A stretch of DNA of 64,000 nucleotides. Origin: CAVYYW01 sp963772845. GTDB taxonomy: Bacteria > Bacillota > Bacilli > Bacillales > Sporolactobacillaceae. The stretch spans positions 124,001 through 188,000 of the forward strand of contig CAVYYW010000016.1 in the NCBI GenBank assembly GCA_963772845.1, read 5' to 3'. Below the pieces are notes generated by a model. That model did not search any database. It had not been told where the DNA came from and saw only the letters and a list, made by a program, of their open reading frames with translations. The position numbers and the translations under genes were made by a program. Shown piece after piece: positions 56,094 to 64,000 of the stretch (position 1 is its first letter; every line of letters begins with the position of its first letter).

Positions 56094-57530
56094 ATGAATC
56101 AGGAAGAGACACCCTTATATGATGCGTTGCACAGGTTTCAGATAAAACAGCCGCTATCCTTGCATGTTCCAGGGCATAAAAGTGGCAGTGTTTTTCCAAA
56201 AAAGGCTTTGAATGAGTTTAGGTCAATCCTGCCGATCGATCTTACAGAACTTGAAGGACTGGATGACCTTCATCATCCTGAAGGGCCAATTGCTGAAGCA
56301 ATGGTTTTATTAAGCGATTATTATCGCACAGAAAAAAGTTTTTTCCTGTTAAATGGTTCAACAGCAGGCAATTTAGCAATGATTTTTGCAATGACTTCAC
56401 GCGGAGATCAGATCCTTGTGCAGCGTAATGCACATAAATCGGTCTACCACGCCCTTCAAATGAGGGATCTGCGTCCCGTTTTTATTAATCCTGTCATTGA
56501 TTCTGTGACAGACCTTCCATTGGGTTTGACACAATCATCGGTTGAAAAAGCGATAAAAAGATATCCCTCAGCTAAAGTTCTCGTCCTTACATACCCTAAT
56601 TATTACGGTATGGCTAGTTCTTTAAAAGAAATAATCGATTATGCCCATTCAAAACAGGTGAAGGTTTTAGTTGATGAAGCTCACGGGGCTCATTTTACAT
56701 TAGGCGGCACAGTACCGGAAAGCGCCTTGGAAATGGGTGCGGATATCGTGGTCCATTCAGCGCACAAAACCCTTCCAGCTATGACGATGGGGTCGTATTT
56801 GCATATTAACAGCAGCAGCGTACCCGTTCATCAAGTGGAGAAATGGCTGGGGAGACTGCAATCGTCGAGTCCTTCTTATCCGATCATGGCTTCTCTCGAT
56901 TTGGCCAGATATTATTTAGCCACACGGCCAATGGAAGAAGTTACAGAAAGGATCGAGCAGATTCAACGGTTTAAAACACGCATCGCTTCGATTAGTGGAC
57001 TAAGCGTGCCAAAGCCGTCACCTTTATATAAACAGGACCCTTTTAAGGTTCTGATTCAGACGAGAAAATCACTTTCAGGCCTTGGTTTACAGCAGGAACT
57101 GGCTGCTCAAGGTATTTATACTGAACTGGCAGGTCCAGCGCATATTTTAATGCTATTTGGCATCGGCCAACCCTTTAATGAAAAAGAATTAGCAGCTGTA
57201 TTAGAAACGCTTTTAGATAAATACGACAACGTTGAAGCGTCAAGCAAAAATGTAATTAGGACACCAGAAATCTTATCTTTAGAGATGACCTATGAAGAGA
57301 TGGACCGTATGCAGAGTGTCGAGCTGCCGTTGAATGAAAGTGCAGCTGGGTATTTTGCTGCTGAGCATCTGATTCCGTACCCACCTGGTGTTCCAATAGT
57401 CATGCAAGGTGAGAGATTCTCAAAGGAATTGCTAAACCATCTTATTTTCTTAAAGGAAAACGGGACCCGGTTTCAGGGAGGACACTTAATAGAAAAAGGA
57501 TTCATTCGTGTCTATGACAGGGTGGAATAG
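56094..57530 (+). CDS. yaaO: Orn/Lys/Arg decarboxylase family PLP enzyme YaaO
   Basis: 478 residues, as B. subtilis YaaO (480). Fold type I PLP enzyme resembling SpeA/lysine decarboxylase, probably making a polyamine precursor. SLHVPGHKSGSVFPKKAL at the N-terminus, LLNGSTAGNLAMIFAM for cofactor binding, VLVDEAHGAHFTLGG, and the Schiff-base Lys in VVHSAHKTLPAMTMGSYLH. The C-terminal domain has LIPYPPGVPIVMQGERF. It is upstream of tmk with a short gap. Substrate not decided. Confidence 0.92.
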   Translation: MNQEETPLYDALHRFQIKQPLSLHVPGHKSGSVFPKKALNEFRSILPIDLTELEGLDDLHHPEGPIAEAMVLLSDYYRTEKSFFLLNGSTAGNLAMIFAMTSRGDQILVQRNAHKSVYHALQMRDLRPVFINPVIDSVTDLPLGLTQSSVEKAIKRYPSAKVLVLTYPNYYGMASSLKEIIDYAHSKQVKVLVDEAHGAHFTLGGTVPESALEMGADIVVHSAHKTLPAMTMGSYLHINSSSVPVHQVEKWLGRLQSSSPSYPIMASLDLARYYLATRPMEEVTERIEQIQRFKTRIASISGLSVPKPSPLYKQDPFKVLIQTRKSLSGLGLQQELAAQGIYTELAGPAHILMLFGIGQPFNEKELAAVLETLLDKYDNVEASSKNVIRTPEILSLEMTYEEMDRMQSVELPLNESAAGYFAAEHLIPYPPGVPIVMQGERFSKELLNHLIFLKENGTRFQGGHLIEKGFIRVYDRVE

Positions 57531-57546
57531 AAGGAGCATATATATA

Positions 57547-58197
57547 TTGAAAGGCTTTTTTATAACATTTGAGGGACCGGATGGTTCTGGAAAATCAACG
57601 CAAATTAAAAAACTGGCTCAATATTTTGAGTCGGAAAGCGTACCATTTATTCTAACAAGAGAACCTGGTGGGACTTTAATCAGTGATGCCATTCGTCAAA
57701 TTATCTTAAACCCGGAATATGAGGGTTTAATGGATGAAACAGAAATACTTTTATATGCGGCTTCCCGGGCACAGCATGTCAGAGAAAAAATAAAACCGGC
57801 ATTGGAAGATGGGCAGATTGTTTTATGCGACCGTTTCGTGGATGCCTCAATCGCTTATCAGGGCTATGGGTTAAAGCAGCCCATCGAAGACATTAAAAAA
57901 ATAAATGATTTTGCGGCCAAAGACCTCACACCTGACCGCACATACTTAATTGATATTGAGCCAGGTATTGCAAGAAGACGGATGGAAAAACGTGTTCATA
58001 GCGAATATAGCAGCGGGCTGGACAGAATTGAGCAGCGCCAATTAGATTATCATGAGCGTGTAAGAAAAGGATTTTACGATATCTTTGGCGAAAATAAACA
58101 ACGTATTTGTATGGTTGATGGCAATCAATCTGAAGAAGACGTTTTTAATACTATTTTATATGATGTGAAGCGTAAACTTGAGGCTTGGGGATACTAA
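57547..58197 (+). CDS. tmk: Thymidylate kinase
   Basis: Phosphorylates dTMP to dTDP; essential. From TTG 57547 (AAGGAG 10 bases upstream) it is 216 residues: P-loop FFITFEGPDGSGKST (about 3-17), the DR motif LTREPGGT, LCDRFVDASIAYQGYGL, and the LID segment RMEKRVHSEYSSGLDRIE. A longer in-frame start at 57508 would overlap yaaO and lacks conservation. It opens the tmk-darA-yaaR-holB-ricT-yabA run. Confidence 0.96.
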   Translation: MKGFFITFEGPDGSGKSTQIKKLAQYFESESVPFILTREPGGTLISDAIRQIILNPEYEGLMDETEILLYAASRAQHVREKIKPALEDGQIVLCDRFVDASIAYQGYGLKQPIEDIKKINDFAAKDLTPDRTYLIDIEPGIARRRMEKRVHSEYSSGLDRIEQRQLDYHERVRKGFYDIFGENKQRICMVDGNQSEEDVFNTILYDVKRKLEAWGY

Positions 58198-58216
58198 AAA
58201 CAGAGGGGTGAAGGAA

Positions 58217-58546
58217 ATGAAATTGATTATGGCGGTCGTGCAGGACAAAGACAGCAACAGGTTATCGAACGGATTAGTAAAAGGTGGTTTTCAGGCGACA
58301 AAGCTTGCCAGTACAGGGGGATTTCTTCGTGCAGGCAACACGACATTCCTTATCGGTACAGCGGATGAAAAGGTACAGACTCTGATGAATATTATCAAAG
58401 ATAATTGTGAAAGCCGTGAACAGCTCGTTGCACCGGTATCACCGATGGGCGGAAATGCAGATTCATACATCCCCCACCCGGTTGAAGTCGAAATAGGCGG
58501 AGCAACCGTTTTTGTATTATCCGTTGATGAATTTAAGCAATATTAA
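58217..58546 (+). CDS. darA: Cyclic di-AMP receptor DarA (YaaQ, PII-like)
   Basis: 109 residues from ATG 58217 (GGGGTGAAGG upstream). PII-like trimeric protein that binds c-di-AMP. Conserved: MKLIMAVVQDKDSNRLSNGL, the ligand-loop region ATKLASTGGFLRAGNTTFLI, and EVEIGGATVFVLSVDEF. Same position as yaaQ between tmk and yaaR. Confidence 0.95.
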   Translation: MKLIMAVVQDKDSNRLSNGLVKGGFQATKLASTGGFLRAGNTTFLIGTADEKVQTLMNIIKDNCESREQLVAPVSPMGGNADSYIPHPVEVEIGGATVFVLSVDEFKQY

Positions 58547-58558
58547 GGATGATAACTA

Positions 58559-58999
58559 ATGCCAATCAAAATTCAAAACGAACGGCCGATTCAAGATACT
58601 CTCTCAAAGCTTGCGTCGCCAATGACAAAAACCTCTGATAGCTTTTCCAAACAGATTGGAGTGAAGCAGGACAAACTTCAAACGGAAGAGCTCACTCATC
58701 TGTTAAAAAAAATTGATGAAGAGGGTCAAAGGCTGTTGCATCATCAAACAATCAAAGACCTTAATAATTATAAAAAATCTGTACACAAATTTGTACAGGA
58801 AGCTGTGCGCTATGGACTGGATACTCAAACATCGCGCTCATGGCATCAACAGGGAGGGTCTCCTCAGACACTGGTGAAGCGTGTTGACCAAAAGCTGATG
58901 GAGCTAACCGATGACGTTCTGAATAAGTCCTCAAAATCCGTTGATTTATTAGGGAAAATCGGTGAGATCAAGGGCCTGCTTGTAAATCTTTATATATGA
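58559..58999 (+). CDS. yaaR: YaaR family protein (DUF327)
   Basis: 146 residues, mostly helical, of unknown function. ELTHLLKKIDEEGQRLLHHQ and DLNNYKKSVHKFVQEAVRYG, then a C-terminal LLGKIGEIKGLLVNLYI, match DUF327. It is conserved between darA and holB in Bacillus. The short gap upstream (12 bp) implies an operon. Confidence 0.93.
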   Translation: MPIKIQNERPIQDTLSKLASPMTKTSDSFSKQIGVKQDKLQTEELTHLLKKIDEEGQRLLHHQTIKDLNNYKKSVHKFVQEAVRYGLDTQTSRSWHQQGGSPQTLVKRVDQKLMELTDDVLNKSSKSVDLLGKIGEIKGLLVNLYI

Positions 59000-59014
59000 A
59001 AGTGTGATTATGGC

Positions 59015-60016
59015 ATGAGCTGGCAGATATTGAAGGAAAAACAACCTGCTGCTGCAAGAGTATTTACAAGGGCAATAGAAAAAAATCGGCTTGCCCACGC
59101 CTATTTATTAGAAGGTCCTAAAGGGACAGGGAAAATGGAAACGGCATACTTAATCGCCCAGCGGTTCTTTTGCAGAAATAGCGAGGGTCCTGAACCCTGT
59201 CATGTATGCAGCGACTGCCGCAGGATCTCCTCGGGTAATCACCCGGATGTTGTAAGAGTGGAGCCAGAGGGGCAGTCAATTAAAAAAAGTCAGGTAGAGA
59301 CCTTGATTAAAGAATTTGCTTATAAGGGCGTTGAATCTAGCAGGAAATTTTTTATCATCGATAAATCCGAGATGATGACCACACAGGCAGCAAATAGCCT
59401 GCTAAAATTCATTGAAGAACCTCATGCAGAAACCATGGCTGTTCTACTAACTGAAAATCCTCATCTTCTTCTCGAAACAATTCTTTCAAGATGTCAGGTG
59501 ATCACGTTCTCACCGATCTCCAGAGAGGCACTTGAAGCGGATTTAAAAAGGGAAAACATTCCCGAAGCTACAGCGAAAATTGTCTCTGTGCTGACAAATG
59601 ATCTTGAGGAAGCCGTCGAATTGTGTCATGAAGAATGGTTTGCGGAGGCAAGGTTATTAGTGTTACAATTCATGGAAGGTATTCATGGTCAATCGAATCA
59701 TGCCTTTATGATGATTTATGAAGCATTAATCCCTCATTTTGACAGTGCTGAACGAATGAATATAGCGCTTGATCTTATTTTATACTGGTATCGGGATCTG
59801 CTCTCGGTGCATCTTTCAACGACAAGTGATATCATTTATATAGATAGAACAGATCTGTTGCAAAGACAAGCTCTCCAGCTATCTTTGCAGCGTGTTATGT
59901 TTTCTATGGAAGCGGTGCTTCATGGGAAAGACCAATTGAGTGCAAATGTTAGTCAGCAAAATGTCATGGAACAACTGGTGCTCAAGCTACAAAGGGGGTC
60001 TGGCAATGATTTATGA
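59015..60016 (+). CDS. holB: DNA polymerase III subunit delta'
   Basis: Clamp-loader stator subunit, 333 residues. P-loop-like GPKGTGKMETAY (about 34-45), four zinc Cys in CRNSEGPEPCHVCSDC (about 54-69), a degenerate DExx in FIIDKSEMMT, and sensor-type LLLETILSRCQVITFSP. It is a paralogue of DnaX in this window. ATG 59015 lies 15 bases after yaaR; its end overlaps ricT by 11 bases. Confidence 0.95.
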   Translation: MSWQILKEKQPAAARVFTRAIEKNRLAHAYLLEGPKGTGKMETAYLIAQRFFCRNSEGPEPCHVCSDCRRISSGNHPDVVRVEPEGQSIKKSQVETLIKEFAYKGVESSRKFFIIDKSEMMTTQAANSLLKFIEEPHAETMAVLLTENPHLLLETILSRCQVITFSPISREALEADLKRENIPEATAKIVSVLTNDLEEAVELCHEEWFAEARLLVLQFMEGIHGQSNHAFMMIYEALIPHFDSAERMNIALDLILYWYRDLLSVHLSTTSDIIYIDRTDLLQRQALQLSLQRVMFSMEAVLHGKDQLSANVSQQNVMEQLVLKLQRGSGNDL

Positions 60017-60836
60017 AGTGGTCGGTGTCCGCTTTAAAAAGGCGGGAAAGATCTATTATTTTGATCCCGGTACATTCGATATCCAAAAAGATGATTGCGC
60101 TATTGTCGAAACAACGCGCGGTATTGAATATGGAAAGGTAGTAATAGGTAAAAAGTCTGTGGACGAAAATGATGTTGTGTTGCCTTTAAGAAAGGTTATG
60201 CGCATTGCAACGGAAGACGATCGGGAACAGGTGACTAAAAACAAGGCAGAAGCAGAGGAAGCCCTTGATATCTGTCTTGCAAAAATATACGAGCATAAGC
60301 TTGATATGAAGCTTGTGGACGTTGAATATACGTTTGACCGCAACAAAATAATTTTTTATTTTACGGCTGAAGGAAGAGTGGATTTTCGTGAACTCGTTAA
60401 GGATTTAGCGGCTGTTTTTAAAACACGGATTGAACTTAGACAGATTGGTGTAAGAGATGAAGCGAAAATGCTTGGCGGAATTGGTCCCTGCGGACGAATG
60501 CTATGCTGTTCGACATTTTTAGGAGATTTTGAACCGGTCTCGATCAAGATGGCCAAGGATCAGAATTTATCATTAAACCCGGCGAAAATTTCGGGAGTGT
60601 GCGGCCGCTTGATGTGCTGCTTAAAATACGAAAATGATCAATACGAATCGGCAAAGCAGGAGCTTCCAGATATCGGTGAAAAAATCGCTGTGGTTCAAGG
60701 GAAAGGCCGTGTCGTAGGTTTAAATATATTAGAGCGCCTGGTGCAAATTGAATTAAGCGAGCATGACAAAGTGATTGAATATACATTGGATGAGCTCATC
60801 GAAGAAGGTGCCATCTCTTCACAAGCCATGGAATAA
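60006..60836 (+). CDS. ricT: PSP1/RicT family protein (YaaT)
   Basis: 276 residues from ATG 60006 (AAAGGGGG upstream, inside the end of holB). RicT forms the RicAFT complex with YlbF and YmcA, carries iron-sulfur clusters, and promotes mRNA maturation by RNase Y and Spo0A activation. PSP1 domain with FTAEGRVDFRELVKDLAAVF and cysteine-rich segments IGPCGRMLCCSTFLGDF and SGVCGRLMCCLKYEND. Same place as B. subtilis yaaT. Confidence 0.95.
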   Translation: MIYEVVGVRFKKAGKIYYFDPGTFDIQKDDCAIVETTRGIEYGKVVIGKKSVDENDVVLPLRKVMRIATEDDREQVTKNKAEAEEALDICLAKIYEHKLDMKLVDVEYTFDRNKIIFYFTAEGRVDFRELVKDLAAVFKTRIELRQIGVRDEAKMLGGIGPCGRMLCCSTFLGDFEPVSIKMAKDQNLSLNPAKISGVCGRLMCCLKYENDQYESAKQELPDIGEKIAVVQGKGRVVGLNILERLVQIELSEHDKVIEYTLDELIEEGAISSQAME

Positions 60837-60850
60837 TGAGGTGGATGGAT

Positions 60851-61210
60851 GTGGAAAAAAAAGATATTTTCTCAAAGCTTAGCCGGCTGGAGGAGCAATT
60901 AGGCCAATTCTATAAAGATATTGGTGATTTAAAAACACAGCTGGCCACATTATTAGAAGAAAATCAGCATTTGACGATGGAAAACAGAAACTTAAGAACA
61001 CACATTGACTCGGTTCAGACCAATCGGCAAAAGAAAAAAGCAGCAGGTGAAGGGACCGGTAAAGAAATGCTGAAGCCTGAGATTGGGGAAGGCTATGATA
61101 ACTTAGCGCGTCTCTATCAGGAAGGGTTTCATATTTGCAACCTTCATTACGGGAGCCTTCGAAAAGAAGGCGACTGTTTATTCTGTCTGTCATTCCTGAA
61201 TAAAAAATAA
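60851..61210 (+). CDS. yabA: Replication initiation control protein YabA
   Basis: Negative regulator of initiation that binds DnaA and DnaN. From GTG 60851 (GAGGTGG six bases upstream) it is 119 residues, exactly the B. subtilis length; an ATG at 60836 would add five residues. An N-terminal coiled-coil tetramerisation region (KLSRLEEQLGQFYKDIGDLK to about 60) is followed by a zinc-binding C-terminus GFHICNLHYGSLRKEGDCLF, then CLSFLNKK. A terminator follows. Confidence 0.95.
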   Translation: MEKKDIFSKLSRLEEQLGQFYKDIGDLKTQLATLLEENQHLTMENRNLRTHIDSVQTNRQKKKAAGEGTGKEMLKPEIGEGYDNLARLYQEGFHICNLHYGSLRKEGDCLFCLSFLNKK

Positions 61211-61238
61211 GCCTTTCCCTAAGGGAAAGGCTGTTTTA
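61208..61238 (+). terminator. Terminator after yabA
   Basis: GCCTTTCCCT/AGGGAAAGGC stem, followed by TGTTTT. Confidence 0.85.
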
Positions 61239-61316
61239 CAATTATGAGAACAACAAGCCCTTCGCTATGAACAGAATGAACGGCTAAGTTTTTTCAACAA
61301 GGTAAAGGTGACTAAA

Positions 61317-62057
61317 GTGAAAGATTTAAAGCATTCTGAGCGCATTGACTTTCTGTTTGATACAAACTTAAAAATTATACAATCTTCTGAGGTGTTCTCC
61401 TTTTCGCTTGATGCCGTGCTCCTGGCACGGTTTGTCTATGTACCGATTCAAAAAGGACGTTTAATAGACCTGTGCACGGGCAACGGAGCCATTCCGATTC
61501 TTCTTACAACCAGGACAAAGGGGAGTATTGAAGGCGTTGAGCTTCAGCCAAGACTGTACGATATGGCAGTGAGAAGTGCCGCTCTAAACCAATTGGACGA
61601 CCAGTTGACGTTTGCGTGCCGTGATATTAAGGACGCTCCTGATTTGTTTGGAAAAGGGGAATTTGATATTGTGACCTGTAACCCGCCTTATTTTCCTGCG
61701 CATCAGGCTAGAGATCAAAACAGCAATCATCACTTAGCCATTGCACGCCATGAAATTCATACCAATTTAAAAGAAGTCATAGAGATTGCCAGCTTGCTGC
61801 TTAAGCCGAAGGGCAAGGCTGCCTTTGTTCACCGTCCTGAAAGACTGGCGGAAATAATGGCTCTTATGCGATTGTTTCACATGGAACCTAAGCGTCTGCA
61901 ATTCGTTCATCCTAAAAAAGGAAAGGCCGCCAACATGGTACTAATTGAAGGGACAAAGCAGGGAAAGGAAGGGCTGACCGTTCATTCACCGATCCATGTG
62001 TATGATGAAAGCGGCAGCTATACGGAGGATATCCTGCATGTGCGAAAAGAAGGCTAA
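61317..62057 (+). CDS. yabB: tRNA1(Val) (adenine(37)-N6)-methyltransferase family protein (YabB)
   Basis: SAM-dependent methyltransferase resembling TrmN6. 246 residues from GTG 61317 (AAAGGTG six bases upstream; GTG 61308 is the alternative, adding three). Motif I LIDLCTGNGAIPILL (about 50-64), the catalytic NPPY in VTCNPPYFP, and HRPERLAEIMALM. It is the first gene of yabB-yazA-rsmI, with 20-bp overlap with yazA. Confidence 0.92.
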   Translation: MKDLKHSERIDFLFDTNLKIIQSSEVFSFSLDAVLLARFVYVPIQKGRLIDLCTGNGAIPILLTTRTKGSIEGVELQPRLYDMAVRSAALNQLDDQLTFACRDIKDAPDLFGKGEFDIVTCNPPYFPAHQARDQNSNHHLAIARHEIHTNLKEVIEIASLLLKPKGKAAFVHRPERLAEIMALMRLFHMEPKRLQFVHPKKGKAANMVLIEGTKQGKEGLTVHSPIHVYDESGSYTEDILHVRKEG

Positions 62058-62331
62058 TTATTATATCTATATCCTTGAATGCTGTGATGGAAGCTATTAT
62101 ACAGGCTACACGACAAATGTCGAAAAACGGCTGGCTGTCCATCAGGATGGAAAAGGTGCGAAATACACTAAAGGCAGGCTGCCTCTTTCACTGGTTTATG
62201 AAGAATCCTATCAAACGAAATCAGAAGCCCTGAAAAGAGAATATGCTATTAAACAGCTTACCAAATCACAAAAAAAATTAATGATAGAAAGCGGGGAGGC
62301 CATTGAATATTCAAGAAAGCTTCAGAAATAA
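62038..62331 (+). CDS. yazA: GIY-YIG nuclease-superfamily protein YazA
   Basis: 97 residues from ATG 62038 (GGAGG upstream inside yabB). UPF0213/YhbQ-type single GIY-YIG domain: YYIYILECCDGSYYTGYTTN (the GIY and YIG equivalents), KYTKGRLPLSLVYEES with the conserved Arg, and EALKREYAIKQLTK with the Glu. Cellular role unclear; structure-specific nuclease activity is possible. It overlaps both neighbours. Confidence 0.93.
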   Translation: MCEKKANYYIYILECCDGSYYTGYTTNVEKRLAVHQDGKGAKYTKGRLPLSLVYEESYQTKSEALKREYAIKQLTKSQKKLMIESGEAIEYSRKLQK

Positions 62332-63187
62332 TGAGTCCGAGGAGGGCTGTCTTTATTTAGTAGCCACCCCCATCGGTAATCTGGAGGATATGACCTTCAG
62401 GGCACTTAACTGTTTGAAAGAGGCAGATCTTATCGCCGCAGAAGATACAAGACAGACGCTTAAGCTGTGCCGCCATTTTGATATTAAGACCTCCCTGACA
62501 AGCTATCACGAGCATAATAAGAAGCAAAGCGGCCATAAGCTGATTGAAGCAATGAAAAAGGGAGAGAACGTTGCCTTGGTTACAGATGCAGGTACACCTG
62601 CTGTTTCTGACCCAGGCTATGATCTTGCAATGCTTTGTATCGAAGAAAATATCAGAGTCATTCCTTTGCCGGGTGCAAATGCAGCCGTTACAGCATTGAT
62701 CGCGTCTGGATTGCCAGCCGCTCGCTTCACCTTTTATGGATTTCTTCCAAGAGGGAAGAAGGATAAAGAACAGGTTCTTGAAAGCTTGAACAAGCTGCCG
62801 ATGACCACCATCTTTTATGAGTCGCCTTTCAGAGTGAAGGAGACATTAAAAGCGATTGAGCAGACGATGGGAAATCGGCAGGTTTCCCTCGCTCGTGAAA
62901 TCACCAAGAAATTTGAGACCTTTCTCAGAGGGACGGCAAGTGAGCTGTCGGAGTATCTCGCTGAACAGGAGATTAAAGGGGAATGCTGTATTCTTGTTGA
63001 AGGGGCATCAGAACAAGGCGGGCAGGAAGAATCAGAATGGTGGAATGACCTTTCTGTGGAAGAGCACATAAATCATTATATTAAAATCAAAGGGTTGGCA
63101 AGTAAAGAAGCGATCAAAAAAGTAGCAAAAGAACGTGGACTTCCGAAAAGGGATGTATATCAGCTTTATCATGTTGAAGGTGAATAA
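62303..63187 (+). CDS. rsmI: 16S rRNA (cytidine(1402)-2'-O)-methyltransferase
   Basis: 294 residues, tetrapyrrole-methylase fold. CLYLVATPIGNLEDMTFRAL at the N-terminus, EDTRQTLKLC, the SAM-site LVTDAGTPAVSDPGYDLA and PLPGANAAVTALIASGLP. It is B. subtilis YabC and modifies C1402 of 16S rRNA. TTG 62303 has GGGGAGG close upstream, within the end of yazA. A bidirectional terminator separates it from convergent abrB. Confidence 0.96.
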   Translation: MNIQESFRNNESEEGCLYLVATPIGNLEDMTFRALNCLKEADLIAAEDTRQTLKLCRHFDIKTSLTSYHEHNKKQSGHKLIEAMKKGENVALVTDAGTPAVSDPGYDLAMLCIEENIRVIPLPGANAAVTALIASGLPAARFTFYGFLPRGKKDKEQVLESLNKLPMTTIFYESPFRVKETLKAIEQTMGNRQVSLAREITKKFETFLRGTASELSEYLAEQEIKGECCILVEGASEQGGQEESEWWNDLSVEEHINHYIKIKGLASKEAIKKVAKERGLPKRDVYQLYHVEGE

Positions 63188-63222
63188 GAAATGCGGGCGC
63201 AATCTGACAAATACTTACCGGT

Positions 63223-63270
63223 AAAAAAAACACCCTTTCTTTAGAATGAACTAAAGGAAGGGTGTTAATA
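63223..63270. terminator. Bidirectional terminator between rsmI and abrB
   Basis: AACACCCTTTCTTTAG pairs with CTAAAGGAAGGGTGTT; A-run on the left, so it can stop abrB transcription, and it also closes rsmI. Confidence 0.85.
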
Positions 63271-63303
63271 TATACTGTGAGAACAAAAGTTCTATTAAAG
63301 GAA

Positions 63304-63582
63304 TTACTTAGTTAAAAAGCTTTCAATTTCCTTCATTACAACTTCTGCGCCTTCTTTGCTAAGAATAAGCTTTCCACCGTTAATGTTCAGATTGTCATCT
63401 GAAACATCACCAGTGATCTGGCAAGTCATACTAGGTTTGTATTTTTTAAGAATGATTTTCTCGTCGTCGACATAGATTTCGAGAGCATCTTTCTCATTAA
63501 TACCTAAAGTACGACGCAGTTCAATCGGAATAACCACGCGGCCAAGCTCATCAACTTTTCTTACGATACCTGTAGATTTCAT
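63304..63582 (-). CDS. abrB: Transition-state regulator AbrB
   Basis: 92 residues from ATG 63582 with GGAGGAG upstream. The swapped-hairpin DNA-binding domain is nearly identical to B. subtilis AbrB: KSTGIVRKVDELGRVVIPIE and LRRTLGINEKDALEIYVDDE. The C-terminal half (GGKLILSKEGAEVVMKEIES) is the tetramerisation domain. AbrB represses post-exponential genes. It is convergent with rsmI and carries Spo0A boxes in its leader. Confidence 0.97.
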   Translation of the reverse strand: MKSTGIVRKVDELGRVVIPIELRRTLGINEKDALEIYVDDEKIILKKYKPSMTCQITGDVSDDNLNINGGKLILSKEGAEVVMKEIESFLTK

Positions 63583-63608
63583 AAATAGTACTCCTCCCAA
63601 AATGCTTA

Positions 63609-63671
63609 TTCGTCATATTTCGACAATATTTACTTGATTCATATAATACCATTGTTTCCCAAAGTCGTCAA
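63609..63671 (-). promoter_or_regulatory. abrB promoter with two Spo0A boxes
   Basis: On the minus strand, TTGACG (63666-63671), a 17-bp spacer and TATTAT (63643-63648) form a sigma-A promoter. Just downstream are two 0A boxes, TGTCGAA (63619-63625) and TGACGAA (63609-63615), spaced 10 bp apart, as in the B. subtilis abrB promoter where Spo0A~P represses. Confidence 0.9.
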
Positions 63672-63915
63672 TCAATTTCTAACAAAAAATTTAGCACTTT
63701 AAAGAGAAAAATAAAAAACGAGTTAGGCTTAAATTCCCCTTGGAAAACCGCTAGAAATCCTATGGTGATCAACTTAATAAACTATTCGAACCATTTCTTA
63801 TTTTATGTATATATTGGTGATTATTTTTAAAAAATGTAACATTTTGATTTATTGCTCCAATAATTGGATCATTTTTCTAAAGAGTTTTTATCCTTTGGGT
63901 TTATTTTCAGGATTC
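63672..63915. other. AT-rich intergenic region upstream of abrB and the next operon
   Basis: About 240 bp, very AT-rich, between the divergent abrB promoter and the rightward promoter at 63916. I see no gene or strong hairpin. Confidence 0.5.
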
Positions 63916-64000
63916 TTGACAAGATATTCCCCGATTAGTATAGTTTTGAGCATGAGACGGAGGTTGCCTCTGCCTTAGAGCGGCAAACCTTAGAGGAGGT
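63916..64000 (+). promoter_or_regulatory. Promoter and structured leader of the next rightward gene (probably metS)
   Basis: TTGACA (63916-63921), 17-bp spacer, TATAGT (63939-63944). The leader then has AGGTTGCC and GGCAAACCT as near-complementary arms, possibly the start of a regulatory structure cut by the window end. In B. subtilis metS follows abrB; that identity is inferred. Confidence 0.6.

Overview
The window is the replication-origin region of a spore-forming member of the Bacillales (Bacillaceae in the broad sense; I cannot name the species). The evidence is the conserved order mnmE-jag-spoIIIJ-yidD-rnpA-rpmH-oriC-dnaA-dnaN-rlbA-recF-remB-gyrB-gyrA, then yaaC-guaB-dacA, pdxST, serS behind a T-box, dck-dgk, tadA, SRP RNA, dnaX-ebfC-recR-yaaL-bofA, an rrn operon, gin, yaaO, tmk, darA, yaaR, holB, ricT, yabA, yabB, yazA, rsmI and abrB. 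Sporulation genes (spoIIIJ, bofA, gin, ricT) and two Spo0A boxes before abrB show an endospore former.

Layout. 1-3.3 kb: genes leading leftward from the origin. 3.5-5.6 kb: bipartite oriC around dnaA, with perfect DnaA boxes, a DnaA-trio-like unwinding element before dnaN, and an outlying DnaA-box cluster between mnmE and jag. 5.6-15 kb: replication, repair and gyrase genes, interrupted by a dispersed repeat between rlbA and recF and by a triplicated repeat after gyrA. 15-25.6 kb: nucleotide, PLP and cell-wall housekeeping. 25.6-42.8 kb: an accessory block between dgk and tadA. It holds a ppGpp-hydrolase-like gene, an O-antigen-ligase-like gene, a split ThrE exporter, a SRAP protein, an aldehyde dehydrogenase, a sugar-acid operon and transporters. 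42.8-52.4 kb: tadA, tRNA-Ser, SRP RNA, dnaX to bofA, and one rrn operon with three tandem promoters and no spacer tRNAs. 52.6-55.5 kb: five unrecognised genes, probably surface or spore related. 55.7-64 kb: conserved gin to abrB.

Most interesting system: at 32.1-37.6 kb a LacI-type regulator and four genes in the order epimerase - PfkB kinase - ACS-family transporter - fourth enzyme. This mirrors the Pseudomonas 2-ketogluconate operon (ptxS, kguEKTD), but the reductase KguD is replaced by a fused hexulose-phosphate-synthase/KGPDC-like domain plus 6-phospho-3-hexuloisomerase domain. I propose that the isomerase moves the keto group of 2-keto-6-phosphogluconate from C2 to C3 and that the OMPDC-fold domain then decarboxylates it to ribulose 5-phosphate. 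This would be a redox-free shunt that bypasses KguD and 6-phosphogluconate dehydrogenase.

Caution: ten single-base indels break nine genes (recF, the HD-GYP gene, the ligase-like gene, yfhJ, the kinase twice, the transporter, two uncharacterised genes and tadA). The flanking frames stay well conserved and tadA is normally essential, so I think most are sequence or assembly errors. They are annotated as frameshifted loci.
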